The position numbers and the translations under genes were made by a program. Shown here piece after piece: positions 61,399 through 64,000 of a DNA stretch of 64,000 nucleotides. This stretch comes from Apostichopus japonicus (taxonomy: Eukaryota; Echinodermata; Holothuroidea; Aspidochirotida; Stichopodidae): assembly GCF_037975245.1 (NCBI RefSeq), contig NC_092578.1, positions 17,197,321-17,261,320 of the forward strand, read 5' to 3'. The notes under the pieces were generated by a model, which was not told the DNA's origin, ran no database searches, and saw only the letters and a program-made list of their open reading frames with translations. How positions within the stretch are numbered: the first letter of the stretch is position 1; each line of letters opens with the position of its first letter.

Positions 61399-62683
61399 TG
61401 TATTTATCCTTTGTTCTCCGTTCCCTCCCCTTCATTACGGTTGACCGGATCCAGTGACCATTCTCTAACCGGAAGTAATTCTTCGGTCACAGTATATATT
61501 CATCCACGGAAGTCTCCTTCGTTTCACGGCGTGGTCAATTGTCCTTGCTTAAATCAACTTCATTTTGAAGATGTAAATGTGTCATTAGTCAAATATTCAT
61601 TATCTTTTTCATCCGTCTTTAAAACACCAAAATCTTCGAAATAACTGTTTTCGGCACGATTGTGATGACCTTTGACATCCTTGGTAATTGCCACTTTCTT
61701 GTTCCATATAACTGTTTATATCTAAAGACGGTCTATGGATCACATTCTCCTCAATGGAATCTCACGTTTTCTGTTTCATGTCTGGCATTATCTGTGACAG
61801 TCCCAGGGTGTCAGGGAGGTTGATACCATTAACCAAATGGGTGTCCGTTGGCTTATATGAACGTCCTGAACAGCTTCTCTCTCAGCGATTGGATGACAAA
61901 TAGCTGGCGACATAATCACGACTTGCTCGGATTCGTCATATATCGCGACGACAACTTTTACTCGACTTAAGTTCATTTTGGGCATGTGCTTCAAAATGAA
62001 ACAATTTTTAATAGACCTGATAGGGACTTATTTATCCGACTCGCGTCGCAAAAATACTATCCGAAATGGGCAAATTGCTATAGAAGAGCAAAAAACATGT
62101 CGCAGTTTTGTCGACACAGGAACATTCAGAGCCGTCAAAATTGATACATAAAAAGTTGAGCAATAAATAACAAATAATTCGGTGAAAAAGAAGTACTAAA
62201 AAACAATGAATCGTTCTTCTACTGCTATATTTTCTGCTTATGGTATTGGTGAACATGATGTTTAGTGTTGTCATCTGCCTTGCTAGTTTGATAAGTACTA
62301 TCCCCGATATCCAATCACCTTCAAAAACTTGATCTCAAAACATTGAAAATATTGAGAAATTAATCAGAAAATGCAATCTTCCAGTAAGTAAGAATGCCTG
62401 TGAGGATGACAATAAATGATTGTTCAAGTTTAGACGTGACTCGCCATGATCTCATGACTTTCTAGTTCATAAACTGAACTGAGGTGATTACTGACAAATT
62501 ATTATGAACCATATACCATTTAACAACCGTGGATCAACGTTTTTAAGACGGACACTTTTAAGAGACTCTGTGAAAGATTTTTTTATTACTCACAAGATCG
62601 TACATCACTCTTCAATCCCTAAAAGGAAAAAAAAAACATCCTCTCGCTTCTGTCATTAGACAAATTCACGATTCCATGCATCG
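61399..62683. other. Intergenic; no gene seen
   Basis: Nothing recognised beyond AT-rich spacer and short open frames. Confidence 0.45.
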
Positions 62684-62693
62684 ATATATATAT

Positions 62694-62739
<46 letters not shown>

Positions 62740-62789
62740 GTATGTGTATATGTGTATATATATATACACATATACACATACATATGTGA

Positions 62790-62846
<57 letters not shown>

Positions 62847-62860
62847 TACATATATATGTA

Positions 62861-62925
<65 letters not shown>
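62684..62925. repeat. (TA)n satellite with GTATGTGTATATGTG interruptions
   Basis: Two related halves, about 62684-62792 and 62793-62925, share the TATGTATGTGTATATGTG word. Confidence 0.95.
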
Positions 62926-62930
<5 letters not shown>

Positions 62931-64000
62931 GACACCGACTATCAACTTTGAAATAAACTGGAAATTGCTCTAAATGATTCCTTCCACAATGAAACATTCC
63001 GATTGTATCGCCAACGTCAATACCGTATAGAAAATAGCAATTAAAAGTGCAAGGGCCCTCAATGGGATTCGTTAGTACAATTCAAAAACAGTGAAGGTCA
63101 ACAGAGGTCATTTCTTGCCCAATTATCCAAATACTGACCTTCCCTCCCCCCCCCCCCATCCCTAGTCGGTCTGCTACTTAATTTGTGGTTTCTAGTTATT
63201 GTTACAACATCATATCCAGTCCTTGTGGTACCGAATAATTATCCACGATTTATTTATGTTTCATTTATGCGGTCATATTAACAGTACCTTTACCTTCCAC
63301 TTTCTTTCTTGTTTTTTTCTTATTTAGGGGGGGGGGGGATAAATTTCACCTTCATTATAAGGAGAAAATTGCGTTTACACAACCGATTGAGAAGACAATA
63401 AAAATTGTAATTGCTTTGGTGGAAATTATTGATCTTTTGTCTCCGAATGGAAGGTTGACATCCAACTCGAAGAAGAAGAAAAAGATACAGAAATCAATTT
63501 TGTAGGTGGTTTCTAATTTTGGTTCACCAATTACCACAAACTTCTTTTTACGAGGCTGACATCCTTACAAGCATACTCAAGTGCTACCAACTACAACATA
63601 TTATTCTTTCTTGTTCTGACTTCTGTAAGAAGAACGGCAGACGGAAATAAGTCCATGCTTTATGAATTGATGAGTCTTCAGGCTTGCTTAATTGGTAACA
63701 AGAATTACGAAAGCAACTGATGACCTCGGGGGTTTTCAAGTTTTGTTTCCCGTTATCTCGTCTGATTTATACTGTACTCAATACAGCGTACAACCTTTGT
63801 ACAACCTATATATATATATATATATATATATCACATGTTGCTTTAGACATGCGTAATACGGTTTCAGTAACTTCTCATGGGAAAATCTTTTGCGTTACCA
63901 TTCAAAAAGACTTGTTAACTTGGCTGATTAATAACTTTTAGGGTCCAGAATAAAGGAAAGCACACAAGAGTTCACTTGGTTAAAGCAACATAGTTTCATT
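62926..64000. other. Intergenic to window end; no gene seen
   Basis: C-run 63146-63157, G-run 63327-63339 and a TA tract 63808-63831. No coding signal. Confidence 0.5.

Noticed and set aside
62086..62150. A VDTGT-like string suggesting a retroelement aspartic protease
   Set aside because: The + strand frame is short, ends at a stop within 8 codons, and no neighbouring gag or pol sequence was seen; likely chance.

Overview
This window is eukaryotic, from an animal: AT-rich, mostly non-coding DNA with spliced genes and dense repeats. Gene content and repeat style suggest a marine invertebrate deuterostome, perhaps an echinoderm such as a sea cucumber, but the sequence alone does not fix the species. 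Only three intact protein-coding genes can be supported, all on the + strand. Each has an in-frame stop codon a few bases upstream of its ATG.

Layout. (1) 856-6058: a three-exon C1GALT1-type core-1 beta-1,3-galactosyltransferase, whose first intron holds a decayed hAT transposon and a tRNA-type SINE. (2) 7170-12798: a head-to-tail segmental duplication (about 2.5 kb and 3.1 kb; the second copy also carries a dimeric tRNA-like repeat), ending against a 27-bp minisatellite. (3) 13.8-22.1 kb: a non-autonomous hAT element with likely 8-bp target duplications, a hAT end abutting a SINE fragment, older repeats, TA tracts, and an array of DR1-type hexamer pairs. (4) 22190-31080: a three-exon gene for a small secreted Reeler-like protein, whose introns hold a second dimeric tRNA-like repeat, TA satellites and local duplications. 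(5) 31.1-50.7 kb: no gene seen; several minisatellites (ATAAC pentamer, 37-bp, 50-bp) and a foldback element at 49121-49595. (6) 50738-51751: an intronless rhodopsin-family GPCR of 337 residues. (7) 51.8-64 kb: an old interspersed repeat, two copies of a SINE with a U2-snRNA-like head, a LINE 3' remnant, and TA satellites.

The three genes (Golgi O-glycosylation, a secreted protein, a cell-surface receptor) have no evident shared pathway; each looks like an independent unit. The most unusual find is the SINE family whose 5' end matches the start of U2 snRNA: a full-length copy at 59232-59437 (minus), a truncated copy at 52422-52579 with perfect 14-bp target duplications, and a fragment at 16382-16465.
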